Assembly (NCBI RefSeq): GCF_963678635.1 | Contig: NC_087063.1 | Location: forward strand, 46,106,101-46,170,100 | Reading direction: 5' to 3' | DNA: 64,000 bases | From: Symsagittifera roscoffensis | Taxonomy: Eukaryota; Xenacoelomorpha; Acoela; Convolutidae | Part shown: positions 9,480 through 20,891 of the stretch, piece after piece | How positions within the stretch are numbered: the first letter of the stretch is position 1 | How the letters are laid out: each line of letters starts with the position of its first letter | Position numbers and translations under genes: made by a program | Notes under the pieces: model-generated | What the model saw: only the letters and a program-made list of their open reading frames with translations | Databases searched by the model: none | What the model was told of the DNA's origin: nothing

Positions 9480-11162
9480 CCTCACATTCTATACTTGAGT
9501 TACCCTAGAAAGTAAACTTGCTAAAATTCAAGTTGTTTTGAAGTTCTTTAAAGCCGCGAGATAATTTTATTTCTCCGACCAGCATCCCAAGGATGGCCAA
9601 AATTAGTTGGATAGCTTAGTAAAAGGCCTCATTAACTAGCCTAGTTAAAGTTCTCACAGGTTTTCTGGTGAAAATTTGGTCTGGTAAAAAGTCAATCATC
9701 ATTTGAATCTCAAGCACCTGCATATCAACATCATGGCCCAAGTACGCAAATAGAAAAAATCATTTGGAAACAAAAAAACTTTCAAAAGTAAACAATGAGT
9801 TTTGAAAAAATGCTTACCTTTCATTCGCTTGCTGACTCTTTTGACAAAACAAGTTGTCTGAAAAATGATTATCATTGTGATCAACTAGTGCCCGCAGATA
9901 CAATCAAAATTTAACCGATAAAACAATTAAATTGTTAAAAGATTGCAAATGATTATGCTGAAACAACTTTAAGAAAATCATCTCTCAAAAAAATTAAATT
10001 TCAATGAAATTTTGACATTTTACTTGATTGGCACTAATTTACTCTAAACTTCAAAACAACAGATAAAACAGCCAAAAAATTCTAAATTTCAAAAGGCCAT
10101 CAAAAACTAACTCCCATGAAAATAAAGCTTTTTGTGTACAGCTCGAATCTCTGATACCAGAAGACTAATTTCATTGTTTGTCGTCCTAAACACGTTCTTC
10201 GAATTGTGCAGAACAAGATAACACCTTGTTATAAATTTTGTGCAGAATTATCTAGCTGAATGAACTATAACGAACTATTCCTTAAGATTTTTGATATTTT
10301 TATTTCCCTACTCACTCTAAGCATTATTAATAAGGTTACTACAAAAAGTGATAAAAATTTTTCAAAATTTGCTTTAGCTACAATGCGTTTGAAAAACTGT
10401 AACTTGGCTGAAAAGCTGGCTTAAGCTTTATCTAAGCAACATAGTAAGTGGAGCGCTTGCACCGAATGGTAAGGCGTTCACTTCAAGAACGTCAGATTGT
10501 GTTATCAATCACCTGCGATGACAATAATGGTGTCTGAAGACGAGCTTTCACTTGACCTCTAGCGTCAAGTCTACCACAGCCTGACCGACTCCAGCGCCAA
10601 TATTGGAACTAAGTGAAAATTCTAGACGCCAAAAAAGAGCTGCTCTCACCAAAAGAACTCAGTCTGGAATTTGAGAAATAAGAGAATCGGACTATGCTTA
10701 GACAGCTGGATAGTCTTTCTTAGATCCTCAGCAGATTTCGGAAATCATAATTAACAATCATTAGTGACCTTGAAATAACTTTCTGGAGCAGTAATTTTGA
10801 AGTCGAAAAAATGACGAACCTTATGATTTTTCTACAACTGATGTTTGAGATAAACATTGTTAAGATTTTCTGTACACAGTGGCGTGCGCAGAAACTTTCA
10901 GTAATTTTTGTGGGGTTTGTCGATCTTCTTTAGAGCAGCAGTTTTGCTTTTTTGTGAATGACAGAGAGTGAGCTTAACAACGAGTAAAAAACAATTTGAA
11001 GGCATTTTGACAAGTAATTGAACAAATTAGGCGGTAAAAGAAGAATTGTTTCTCATAATGCTTGCTCTCAAAGAGAACGAAAATTAAATTGCTGTAATAA
11101 ATAGTGCTTTTTTATTTGGCTAAAAAATTTTTCTATTTATTTGGTGCTTTACTACTGCTTTA
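9480..11162. other. Non-coding stretch with a faint tRNA-like patch
   Basis: Mostly AT-rich with no gene. At about 10450-10530, CCGAATGGTAAGGCG resembles the D arm of a class II tRNA and is followed by CGTTC/GAACG around a 7-nt loop, but no convincing T arm follows; possibly an old tRNA-derived SINE. At 10877, CAGTGGCGTGCGCAGAAA resembles a hAT-type terminal sequence, but no partner end is seen. Confidence 0.4.
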
Positions 11163-11685
11163 TTGTTCCGACTTTCGATACGAAAGTAACGGAATATTTG
11201 TGCTCGGGGTGGGTTTTTTTTTCTTCAGACAAAATTCGACTTTTTATCTAGCCATTTTTGACGGAATTTTTTATATCATTAAAAAGGTATTGATGTCCTG
11301 AGCTCAAATTTGAAAAGATATTTTACCTGCGATCATTTTTCGTAAAGTTATGGGGGTTTAAAGATTACCATTTTGGCTAATTTTGGACAATTAACGCGCG
11401 ATATATTTTCGCGCTATTAACGCGTAAGCGGAGAGTTAATCCGTCTTAGAAATTGTTCCAAATTGGTTTATTCGCCGTAATTGATTTGTTACAAGTAGCG
11501 AAATCTATCCTTTTGTACTTTATATGGCGTGTGGGGGGATGATTTTCATTTAAAAAATTCAAATTTTAGAAAAAAAAATTTCATTTTGTTTTATTACGTT
11601 TAATTTTTTAATGTTATTACTGCTCCATAAACCTTAATAGGCAGTCGGAACATTCAGGGCTTCGCCCTGATACGAGCACTCTTGT
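11163..11685 (+). mobile_element. Hairpin-ended ~0.53-kb element, copy 1
   Basis: One of four copies, with 14113-14548, 19179-19715 and 19938-20477. The left end is TTGTTCCG followed by the hairpin ACTTTCGATACGAAAGT. Near the right end is GCAGTCGGAACAT followed by the hairpin TCAGGGCTTCGCCCTGA and TACGAGCA. The middle carries AACGCGCGATATA and CGCGCTATTAACGCGT, a CG-rich inverted word pair in an otherwise AT-rich body. No open frame of note, hence a non-autonomous element of unknown class. Confidence 0.7.
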
Positions 11686-12054
11686 TTGTTTTACTGTATC
11701 TCATAATTGCCGATTAAGTTCACTGTCTGGATCAGACCCGTCTCTTTGTCATTCACCAAATTTTTTCAAGCTCTGCCAAAAACCGCAAATGACCATGATT
11801 GGCAGAACTTTCTTAGACGCAGGAAAATTTTTATGGAAGGTTTTGGATATAAATAGCTTAAAAACGATGAATATATGCGCTCATGTCAACCTAAATAATT
11901 AATCTCCGGGTTAGACCTCTGGGCTGGTTGATGAAAACAAGAGACGACCCCTCTCTGCCTGCCTGTCTTCCCTGTATTACATTACAAAAACACTCAAATG
12001 CATCTTACCTTGAGTCTTAACATCTTAAGTCAATGCAATTCATATCTGATTGAT
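11686..12054. other. Non-coding stretch, nothing recognised
   Basis: No coding signal, RNA gene or repeat copy seen. Confidence 0.5.
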
Positions 12055-12250
12055 CAGTGGCGGATCTAGAATTTTAGAATTTTTTCGGATTTTCAACACA
12101 ATTGATAAAGTTTGTCCACCTTTTTGTTTTAGGTTGATCAAATTGCTTTTTCGAACTACCCAAATACGGTATGAGATCTCGCTTTACTTTCCAAAAACAG
12201 GTTCTCACCTCAAAATTACCATGGATTGGTGCCAAAGGATCCTTTAGAAA
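12055..12250 (+). mobile_element. hAT-like MITE, left-end remnant
   Basis: Starts CAGTGGCGGATCTAGAATTT, close to the CAGGGGCGGATCTAGGATTT start of the MITEs at 21.8, 27.7, 29.6 and 31.5 kb, and continues with a related TTTTAGGTTGATCAAATTG. No right end is visible, and the homology fades by about 12250. Confidence 0.5.
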
Positions 12251-12895
12251 AAATAAGGTGTCGGAAATAAAGTGACAGAAAATTTCACGGCTGAGCCAGG
12301 ACAAGAGCAGTTTTGCTAAGCTTACCGCAATTCGAACATGTCACGCTGCTGAAAAGATGTACTATGTTTTAAAATTAAATCATAGTCATTTGGGATCTTA
12401 TGAAAGCTAGCCAAGACTCGCATCTAGCTTTACAAAAAAAATGCTGATAATTAGATTATACTCAATCATTCATGCAAAGAAATTGGTGATTACTTTTTGA
12501 GCTTAAAAATTATCTTAAAAGCGGTTGTAATAAGTTCATACCGTCGACTTGGAGTCATTGTTTGAAGTTGTAGCGATAACATCATTTGAAACCCAGGCGT
12601 GAGTAAAGATAGAGGATATTCTCAGGGCAATAAATATTTAGTTTTAAAAGTTGATGACCTTGAGAGGAAACACACCGACTGATTGCGTAATGACCTATCG
12701 ACTTGTATCCCTTTGGCATTTTCAATATCAACCTCTGAAGAAAATTTGATTATCATCTTCAGAAGTTACGAAAAATTAAATTAGATTTAACCTTCAACCG
12801 ACTCAAAATCTAAAAATGTCACGTTTGGCATTTGAAAAGTTGTTTCCGTTATTATACACAAACTGACAAAATGATAAAGAAAGCCTTACTAGAGT
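12251..12895. other. Non-coding stretch, nothing recognised
   Basis: AT-rich, no feature recognised. Confidence 0.5.
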
Positions 12896-13210
12896 CAAAG
12901 GCGGATCTAGGATTTTCCCGAGGAGGGGATTTTTAATTGATTTTGCGAGCTCTCCGCAGGCAAATTTTTGAAAAAACAGGTCAAAAAGCTGTTTTGGGGC
13001 ACTTTTTGGAAAATTTTGACAAAAAAAAAAACGTTTTTTTTTTGGCGCGCGCTCACTCTCTAAGTTAGCATATACTTACTGGCGCCGAAGGCGCCTTAGA
13101 AAAACTTTAGGGTCGGTCGGCCAAAAATGGATTTCTTACAAAGTACCAAAGAGGGACCCTTTGGGTCGGCAGGGGGTCGAATCCGCCTCTTCCCCCTAAA
13201 TCAGCCCCTG
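12896..13210 (+). mobile_element. hAT-like MITE with 8-bp target-site duplication
   Basis: 315 bp. Starts CAAAGGCGGATCTAGGATTT and ends CTAAATCAGCCCCTG, imperfect inverted ends. Flanked by ACTAGAGT (12888-12895) and ACGAGAGT (13211-13218), an 8-bp duplication with one mismatch, the size typical of hAT transposons. Shares GCGCGCGCTCAC and GGCGCCxxAGGCG with the other MITEs here. No transposase. Confidence 0.8.
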
Positions 13211-13591
13211 ACGAGAGTCTAAGAACAAAAAGGTGGTTTCAACAACGTAATATTATGACCTTTTTGTGTTATAGGTTTAACTTAGGATTTAAAATGTACA
13301 ATAAACTAAAGCTTTCAAACAAGTACACTAAAACGTCATTTTTGCCCGTTTTTCTCTAAAATTTGACTGAGGCGAAGACATTTTTGGGTATTACTAGTGT
13401 TTTGTGAGAGCTTGGAAAATCAATTGAGACCATCTAAAAAGTTGACAAAATAGTTAAAATTATAAAAACGTTTAAATAAAAGAAATGCCATAATGCAATT
13501 CAAAGCGTTTTGTATGTAGTCCGCTGCCATGACCAATTTATTTGTTTTGAAAATTTTCGGCTACGAATTAATTTAAGCTTTGCATTGTATA

Positions 13592-13988
13592 TAGGGGAGG
13601 ATCTAGGATTTTCTCGAGGGGGGAGGCGGATTTTCAAAAGTTTTTGAAATTTTGCCAACCTTTTAGGTCGACCAAATTGGTTTTTCCGAGAGTTCTCTAA
13701 AGCCTTAAAAAGTTAAATTTTTAGCCAAAATTTCAGCGCGGCAGGCAAAAATTTGAAAAAACAGGCCAAAAAAACGTTTTTGGGCGTTTTTTTTGGAGCG
13801 TTTTTTTGGCACGGGCTCCACCTTTAAAATAAGTATATATTGGCGCTAAAGGCGCCTTTAGAACAATTTTAGGGTCCGTCAGCCAAAATTGGATATCTCA
13901 AAATAGTTCAACCTTCGGGTCGGTAGGAGGTCGAAGTCAAATCCCTGAGAGGAAAAAGCGTCCGCCCCCCCCCCTAAATCCGCCCCGG
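13592..13988 (+). mobile_element. hAT-like MITE with 8-bp target-site duplication
   Basis: 397 bp. Starts TAGGGGAGGATCTAGGATTT and ends near CCTAAATCCGCCCCGG. Flanked by ATTGTATA (13584-13591) and ATTGCATA (13989-13996), an 8-bp duplication with one mismatch. Interior matches the other family members (TTTTAGGTCGACCAAATTGG, GGCGCTAAAGGCGCC). Confidence 0.8.
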
Positions 13989-14112
13989 ATTGCATATCTG
14001 CAAAAAAAGTCCCATTTAGGTCTATAAGATTGATTAAATCAAGTTAGGTTTGATCTTACTTTCAATAGAAAATTCATTTTGATTACCAAAAAGATTACAA
14101 AGAAAAAATTAA

Positions 14113-14548
14113 AACTGCTTGTATTAGGGCGGGACCTTGAATGTTCCGACTGCCTCCTTAAGGCCTACAGAGCAAAAATAACATGACAAAATTAAATGTA
14201 ATAAATGTAATGAACTTTTTTTTTATTTTGAGATTTTTTGTGAAATTTATCCCCCCGCACACCATAGAAAGAACAAAATGATATAGTTTGCTCCTAGTAA
14301 CAAATCAGCTATGGCAAATACGCTTCCTGTCAAACAATTTGGAACGATTTCTGAGACGGATTAAATCTCCGCTTTATCTCAATTAAAATATCTTTTCAAA
14401 TTTGAGCCGAGGACAGCAACACTTTTTGAATGATATATTAGAAAATCCCGTCCAAAATGGCTAGTTAAAAAATCGAAACTTGTCTGAAGAAAAAAAAACC
14501 CACCCGAGTACAAATATTCCGTTACTTTCGTTACGAAAGTCGGAACAA
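14113..14548 (-). mobile_element. Hairpin-ended element, copy 3 (degenerate)
   Basis: Minus-strand relative of the element at 11163. It ends with ACTTTCGTTACGAAAGTCGG, and its other end retains GAATGTTCCGACTGC. The CG-rich middle (the AACGCGCG part) is deleted, and the TCAGGGCTTCGCCCTGA hairpin is decayed to ...AGGGCGGGACC.... The oldest-looking of the four copies. Confidence 0.65.
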
Positions 14549-17500
14549 TAACAATTTAGTAGCGGATAAAACTATTTCAGGAGAAAGGAGGCTGATTTAC
14601 TTTAAGTTTTTGACAGCATCGACTTTTTCATCATAAAAAACATTTCTACCAAAAATTCTAAAACGGCAGCAAAACGGCAAGAACTAAATTGTTTTTTTGG
14701 CGCGGAATCCCTCTTAAAGTTTTATATATCTGCTTCAAACGAATCTGAAGAAAAACTATGATGTTGTCTTTTAAAATAGGTGTCCGAAAATTTCGATATA
14801 TGGATTTAGCGACATAATTTCTTAGAGGATTCGAATTCCTAAAAAGATAAAAGCGTCCAATTCCCAGTTCCCTGATCCACGTGTCGCCTTAAACCTAAAC
14901 CTGAATTGGGTGGCAAAAAATTCAGGCAGCTTATGCTGCAGCCAAAATAGAATATTCATAAATTTTGGGTATTTCGAACCGCTGGGCTTTATTTTTTTTT
15001 CTGGCAAAGATTGATTAAAAATTAAATTTTCAATGCTATCTGAATACTTGAATGCTATTTTAACATTTCAATATAATTTGAATTAAAACTTCAAAAGTTC
15101 TACAAAAAAACCTATTAATTGCCTAATTTAACGTAATAAAGCGCAAAACCCGTAGTACAGGATATTTTGACAACTGTAACGAGCGTGAATTTATACTTAA
15201 TAAAATAACAAAAAAAGAAAAAACGAAACAAAAAAACCTTACTAACAAATTTGAGATTGAAATCAATTTGAATCGATTTTTCTTTTGATAATATACTGAA
15301 TGATAATCAATATACGATAGCCCATTTAGATACGTAAATCAATTTAGTGTGGATTAAATGAAAAAATGAATTTTTTGTCTAAAAAAACGATTTAGATCGA
15401 TTTACATGGATTTTTGGGAGGCAGTGAAACGCATCAAAATGTCAACAAAATTGGTTTAAAGTTACTGTTTGTTTTTGTTTCGAAACTTAAGCAAACTTTT
15501 TTAGTCAAAAAATGTCCATCGGAGATCAGGCTATACAACAAGAGCCACTCTGGGAGATTTTTTTACTGCAAACTTTTAAGATGAAGTGAATCCGTTTTGA
15601 GTTTTGCAAATCAAAACTCGTGGTTCCCGTTGTATGAAAAGTAAAATAATGTATAACTTCTCCACATGTAATTATTTGGAATAGTGCCCCATAAGTACCA
15701 AAAATTGTGAGAAAACTCTACGATAAGCAACCTTTCATATATGGAAACTAGTTGATAAGATTTTTTTCATATATCCAAATTCTAGTATTTCACACCTTTT
15801 GCTAAAGGTTTGTTTCTTTTTTCAAAACAGAATAACCAAGGAGCTTCTAACACAAGAAACCACTTGGTTGATAGGAAGAAATCTCAAGAAAATGGCGTGA
15901 GAGCTTTAACACAAGAAACCACTTGGTTGATAGGAAGAAATCTCACAGATACTAGAATCCGTGCAGTATTTATATGAGATAAGAATTCATATTTCACCCA
16001 GAGCTAGGATTAAAAACCTCAATGTTTTGTATTTGGCTAGAAGGTTTTTTGCCAAAAATTTAGTTTTTCGAAAAAAGTGGCTTAATTTTTTTGACAAATT
16101 GAAAAATATTTTACAAAATAGAGGCATTTAAATTTTAAGTTCGGATTAGCACAATTTTTTTTTGTCAATTCTGCTTGTTTTGTTTAAAAACTTCAGCTAG
16201 ACAACAATGTAGACAATAATAACAAAATATTACATGCATTTTTTTCCGAAAAAAGCTTATTTGAGCATGAAAGTGAGATTGCGACTAAAATTGAGAAGAT
16301 ATTCTCCTTGAAACTTGCAATTTTTCATTTCGGAAGTTTTCTTTGCAGTAAAGTTCTTTTTTTGAAGTAAAAATTGCTGATCATACAATTTTCATATATG
16401 GAAACTGTATGAGAAACCTTTTTCTGTACACTCCATGTATAAAAATATTGTATAAATAATTTCATTGTATGCAAATGTTTGATAAGTTTTTATCATGTAT
16501 GGATGTCAATCCGGGATGATATCTTGGCGCCCCAACAAACGGATGACTGTGACCGGGTAAAATGGCGTGCAAACTTCGGTTAATTGTTATTCTGCTTTTT
16601 TACCGTTGAAGCTGCTATTAATGGTGGGTCTTACTTCATTAGAAATCTTATTTCGGGCTCACTGGTTATATTGGCCTAAGTTTCAATAGTTTCATTTGAT
16701 TTAATATTGAAAATGTTTAAACTCCTATAACTAGAAAAACGGAATATATAGAAAAAAAAGTTGGCTGAATTTTATACATGAAAAACGGGTGAGTTAAGGT
16801 CAAGCACATAAAAATATCAGTAGAATTTAGGCATAACACGGAATGGGTTCCCTAATTTTGAGAATTGTTAGAGCATAACTTTACAAGAAAAAGTGTCAGA
16901 AAACCAAAAAAAACTAACTGCTTTGAGAAATATATATACATTTTTTCATACATGTCAAACACGTCTTATTTCATGTCATGTAGCATCTATGCTAAAAAAA
17001 ACTTACAAACTAATTGCTAAGATTACGAAGGGTCAGTTGACTTGCAAGAAGTTTCGATTATTTTTATAATAATTTGGAACAAAGGGGGTAGCGATAAGCA
17101 CGTGGGCCCGATAAGCACGTGGGCCTGAAAGAAACATGCATAGCTATGATAGGCGTTCGTGGGCTATATGGCCCCGTTGTCTATCCTCTCCGAGTCTCAT
17201 TTTAATAATTACTAATAACGATGAATTGCTAACGTTATGTAATGATTGATTGGAGAAATTTATTCTTTCTTTCCTAGCATGCGCCAGTTTTTCTGATCAG
17301 GCCCTCATTCAGTAAAAAAAAAAGTAGCCTAAACCTTTATTTTATTCTAAACTTTATTTGATTCGTCAGAGAATTATAAAAAAAAATAATAAATTTCTTT
17401 TAGTTAAACATTGGGAAAAAAGCACGCCATCTGGATAAACAAAATCGAGTGAAAAAACCGTGCCCGAGCAATTCGGCTGCATTTTTACATGGGCAATCTA

Positions 17501-19178
17501 GTCGATACACAAACTAATAGGTCATTCGTGTCCCCATTCGTGTGGAGCCCGACATTGAGAACTTTGAAAAACCTAATTACCTTGTTTTTTGTTACAAGAA
17601 ACCGCATTGCTTTAAGTAATGCGTTCTAAATATAAGATTTATAAAAACACCGATATGAAACTTGTAACAAAATTTATTGCAATTCATTCTAATTTTGTTA
17701 ATAAATTTCAAAAAACGCTATCTAAACACATTGGAATGAACCACTCACGTGCTTGTTAGAAGGAGACGACCGCTTTTGAGTCACATCAATTCACTTAGAA
17801 GGACGATTAGATATTGTAAAAATACTTATCGGAGGAAGGTAAAAATAGTATATAAATACTTCAGATTATCGGAAGGTTCAAATCATTAACAATAAATCAT
17901 TTAATGCTAGAAATAAAAAACCGAGTTTAAATTTTTTCGACTATCGTTCATGTTCAAAGCTGACAGTAATAATTTTTGCTTGAAAGTGTTGAACCAAAAT
18001 AAATCCGGTTTCACTCGAACTCTTCATCACTAAAACAGATACCAAGGTGAACTTCAGATTTTTAACGGCCTTCTAGTTGACTGCAATCATGAAGATTTGA
18101 ATGCAGATAGCGGCAAATAAGTGGTATTGGACGCGGCAAAGGATTATAGTTATAGTGGGTATTAAGAAGGGCAGAAAAAGATAGAAAATGATAGTCAACG
18201 GCACTTATGTGGCGCGTTTTCAATTGTAAATAAAAAACTGGTCTCGAAATATTTAAGGAGACACCTGGATAGAATGTTGCAAAAATTTTACAATTTTACG
18301 ACAATTTTGGAAAATTTATCAATATTAAACTGTGCTAATTTCAACTAGAAACTTTGAAAATGAAAAATTGAAAACACTCGAAAGGATATTTGCTCATCAC
18401 TTAATTGCGTTTTTCACCTTTTAACTTTCAGTTAAGATAATTTAAAAAGAAAATTTCTAGGAAAGCTTAATACTAGAAACTTAAAAAGTTTCTTATCTAT
18501 TTTATGACAAGCTATTTAATAAATTTTGATGGCTACTAAAATCTTCGAGCCATTTTTTCTCGACTCCAAAATTTTTCTGAATTTTTTTGCCGCTCAAATT
18601 ACGGTTGATTCAAATTCAATCTGTTACATCACCTTCGTCTGATTTTCCTGAATTTTTTTGCCGCTCAAATTACGGTTGATTCAAATTCAATCTGTTACAT
18701 CACCTTCGTCTGATTTTTCTGAACATCTAAAATTGAGCGGAAAAAATACTCGAATCGAAGGTTTTTCTCATCTTAAGTCGGTGGATCGGAACAACTTTTT
18801 TCAAGCTTAGCAAGATTTCTCGCAGCTTTCCTGAAATTTCATTGACTGAATTAGGCAAACAAATTAGGTCGTTGTGTCAAATAGAGAGGACTGTTACAAA
18901 TCAAATAAGCCAGGAGCTCACTAAAGAATTGCTAGATCGCTCTGCTTTTCAATAATCAAATTAGACCCACTAGGCCGAAAAACAGTCATAATAGTTGAAC
19001 AAAATGGTAACCTAAATCAAACCTGAATGTTACCATAAAAATCGGCCAGTGAATGTAGCGTTTTTGGTTAAAAAAAATGCTTAAGCTCTAGAGAGTAGAA
19101 TGCTAAATTGGGCTGTAAAGAAATTCAAATGTCAGGTTGTTCGTATATCAGTTTATATTACCATGTTTATGACTCTTA
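14549..19178. other. Long non-coding stretch with small tandem duplications
   Basis: No gene found in 4.6 kb. Visible structure: a ~45-bp direct repeat at 15841-15886 and 15901-15945; a 17-bp exact tandem word, CGATAAGCACGTGGGCC, at 17092-17108 and 17109-17125; a 71-bp exact or near-exact tandem pair at 18577-18718. The rest is AT-rich, with open stretches of under about 65 codons that show no known motif. Confidence 0.6.
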
Positions 19179-20477
19179 TTGTTCCGACTTTCGATACGAA
19201 AGTAACGGAATATTTGTGCTCGAGGTGGGTTTTTTTTCTTCAGACAAGTTTCGACTTTTTAACTAGCCATTTTTGACGGAATTTTTTATAACACTCAAAA
19301 GGTATTGTTGTCCTGAGCTTAAATTTGAAAAGATATTTTACCTGTGATTATTTTTCGTAAAGTTATGAGGGTTAAAAGATTGCCATTTTGGCCATTTTGA
19401 CTAATTTGGGACAATTAACGCGCGATATAATTCGCGCTATTAACGCGTAAGCGGAGATTTAATCCGTCTTATCAATCGTTCCAAATTGGTTGAACGAATC
19501 TTATTTGCCATAAATGATTTGTTACAAGGAACGAAAACTATCTTTTTGTACTTTATATGGCGCGTGGGGGGATGATTTTCATAAAAAATTTCAAATTTTA
19601 GAAAAATTTTTTTTTATTTTATTTCATATAATGTTTTTATGTTATTACTGCTGCTCCATAAACCTTCAAAAGCAGTCGGAACATTCAGGGCTTCGCTCTG
19701 ATACGAGCAGTGTTGTTGTTAAATTCCTATTTCGTTTGCGCGTATAATTATTGAGTAGTTTCTAATTTCATAGACAAGTTGTTAAGCAATGCGAAAATTT
19801 CTTTCCCTAATATGTGTATTCTTTTGCTTGACTTGAGGTCTGGAAGTGTGGTTTGGATCAAAAAATCCTGTAGTGTATCCAAGTAACTTGAACTCACAGA
19901 TACCAATTTTTCTGCCGCATTATAACAATTCAATGTTCAACAAGACTGCTCGTATCAGGGCGAAGCCCTGAATGTTCCGACTGCTTTTGAAGGTTTATGT
20001 AGCAGCAGTAATAACATAGAAACATTATATGAAATAAAATAAAAAAAATTTTTTCTAAAATTTGAAATTTTTTATGAAAATCATCCCCCCACACGCCATA
20101 TAAAGTACAAAAAGATAGTTTTCGTTCCTTGTAACAAATCATTTATGGCAAATAAGATTCGTTCAACCAATTTGGAACGATTGATAAGACGGATTAATTC
20201 TCCGCTTACGCGTTAATAGCGCGAATTATATCGCGCGTTAATTGTCCCAATTTAGTCAAAGTGGCCAAAATGGCAATCTTTAAACCCTCATAACTTTACG
20301 AAAAATGATCACAGGTAAAATATCTTTTCAAATTTAAGCTCAGGACAACAATACCTTTTGAGTGTTATAAAAAATTCCGTCAAAAATGGCTAGTTAAAAA
20401 GTCGAAATTTGTCTGAAGAAAAAAAACCCACCTCGAGCACAAATATTCCGTTACTTTCGTATCGAAAGTCGGAACAA
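19179..20477. repeat. 1.3-kb palindrome made of two hairpin-ended elements (copies 2 and 4)
   Basis: Arm 19179-19715 (plus) and arm 19938-20477 (minus) are the same ~0.54-kb element in opposite orientation, at a few per cent divergence by eye. The spacer 19716-19937 is 222 bp. Each arm has both terminal hairpins. The element ends that face each other across the spacer are the TCAGGGCTTCGCCCTGA ends (GCTCTG in the left arm). The spacer has a 61-codon minus-strand open stretch (19933-19748) with no recognised motif. This could be a composite element or two independent insertions. Confidence 0.8.
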
Positions 20478-20891
20478 AAAAGTGGCGAAGACAAAACATC
20501 AATTCACCAGCAAACCCGATGAGAAATAAATTGAAAGCTCTGGGTTCAAAACACGACGCGTTCCATCTAAAAAATGGACTTTCTCAAAAGTATTTACTGA
20601 ATAGTTTCAGGCATGGTACCCATCGTGAGCTTCATACCCCTCTCAATTTGTTTTAATTTGGCCAAAAGCTTGAGCCTTGAGCGCCGCAATTTTTAAATTT
20701 TTAAATTATTCTGGTTCAAGAAAAATCGAATCAATAATTCTTTAATTCGCAAATTCGCAACTAATGTGATTCTGATGTGATTACAACGTAAGTTTGGTTT
20801 AATCATCCGCTAAATTAATGAAACATAAGATCTTGAAGCCTGCGTTAAGTTCTTCAGGGGCGGATTTAGGCGGGGGGGGGGGGCTGAGTTG
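20478..20891. other. Non-coding stretch with a solo hAT-like end
   Basis: At about 20857, CAGGGGCGGATTTAGGCGG followed by a G run matches the end of the local hAT-like MITEs, but no element follows. Otherwise nothing recognised. Confidence 0.45.

Noticed and set aside
10445-10530. Functional class II tRNA gene
   Set aside because: D-arm-like and anticodon-stem-like parts are present, but no T arm or acceptor stem can be formed.
11163-11685. Helitron assignment for the hairpin-ended element
   Set aside because: The 3' hairpin is suggestive, but the termini do not show TC at one end and CTRR at the other, and there is a hairpin at both ends.
20857-20890. Complete hAT-like MITE at 20.86 kb
   Set aside because: Only ~20 bp of terminal sequence and a G run are present; no body or right end.
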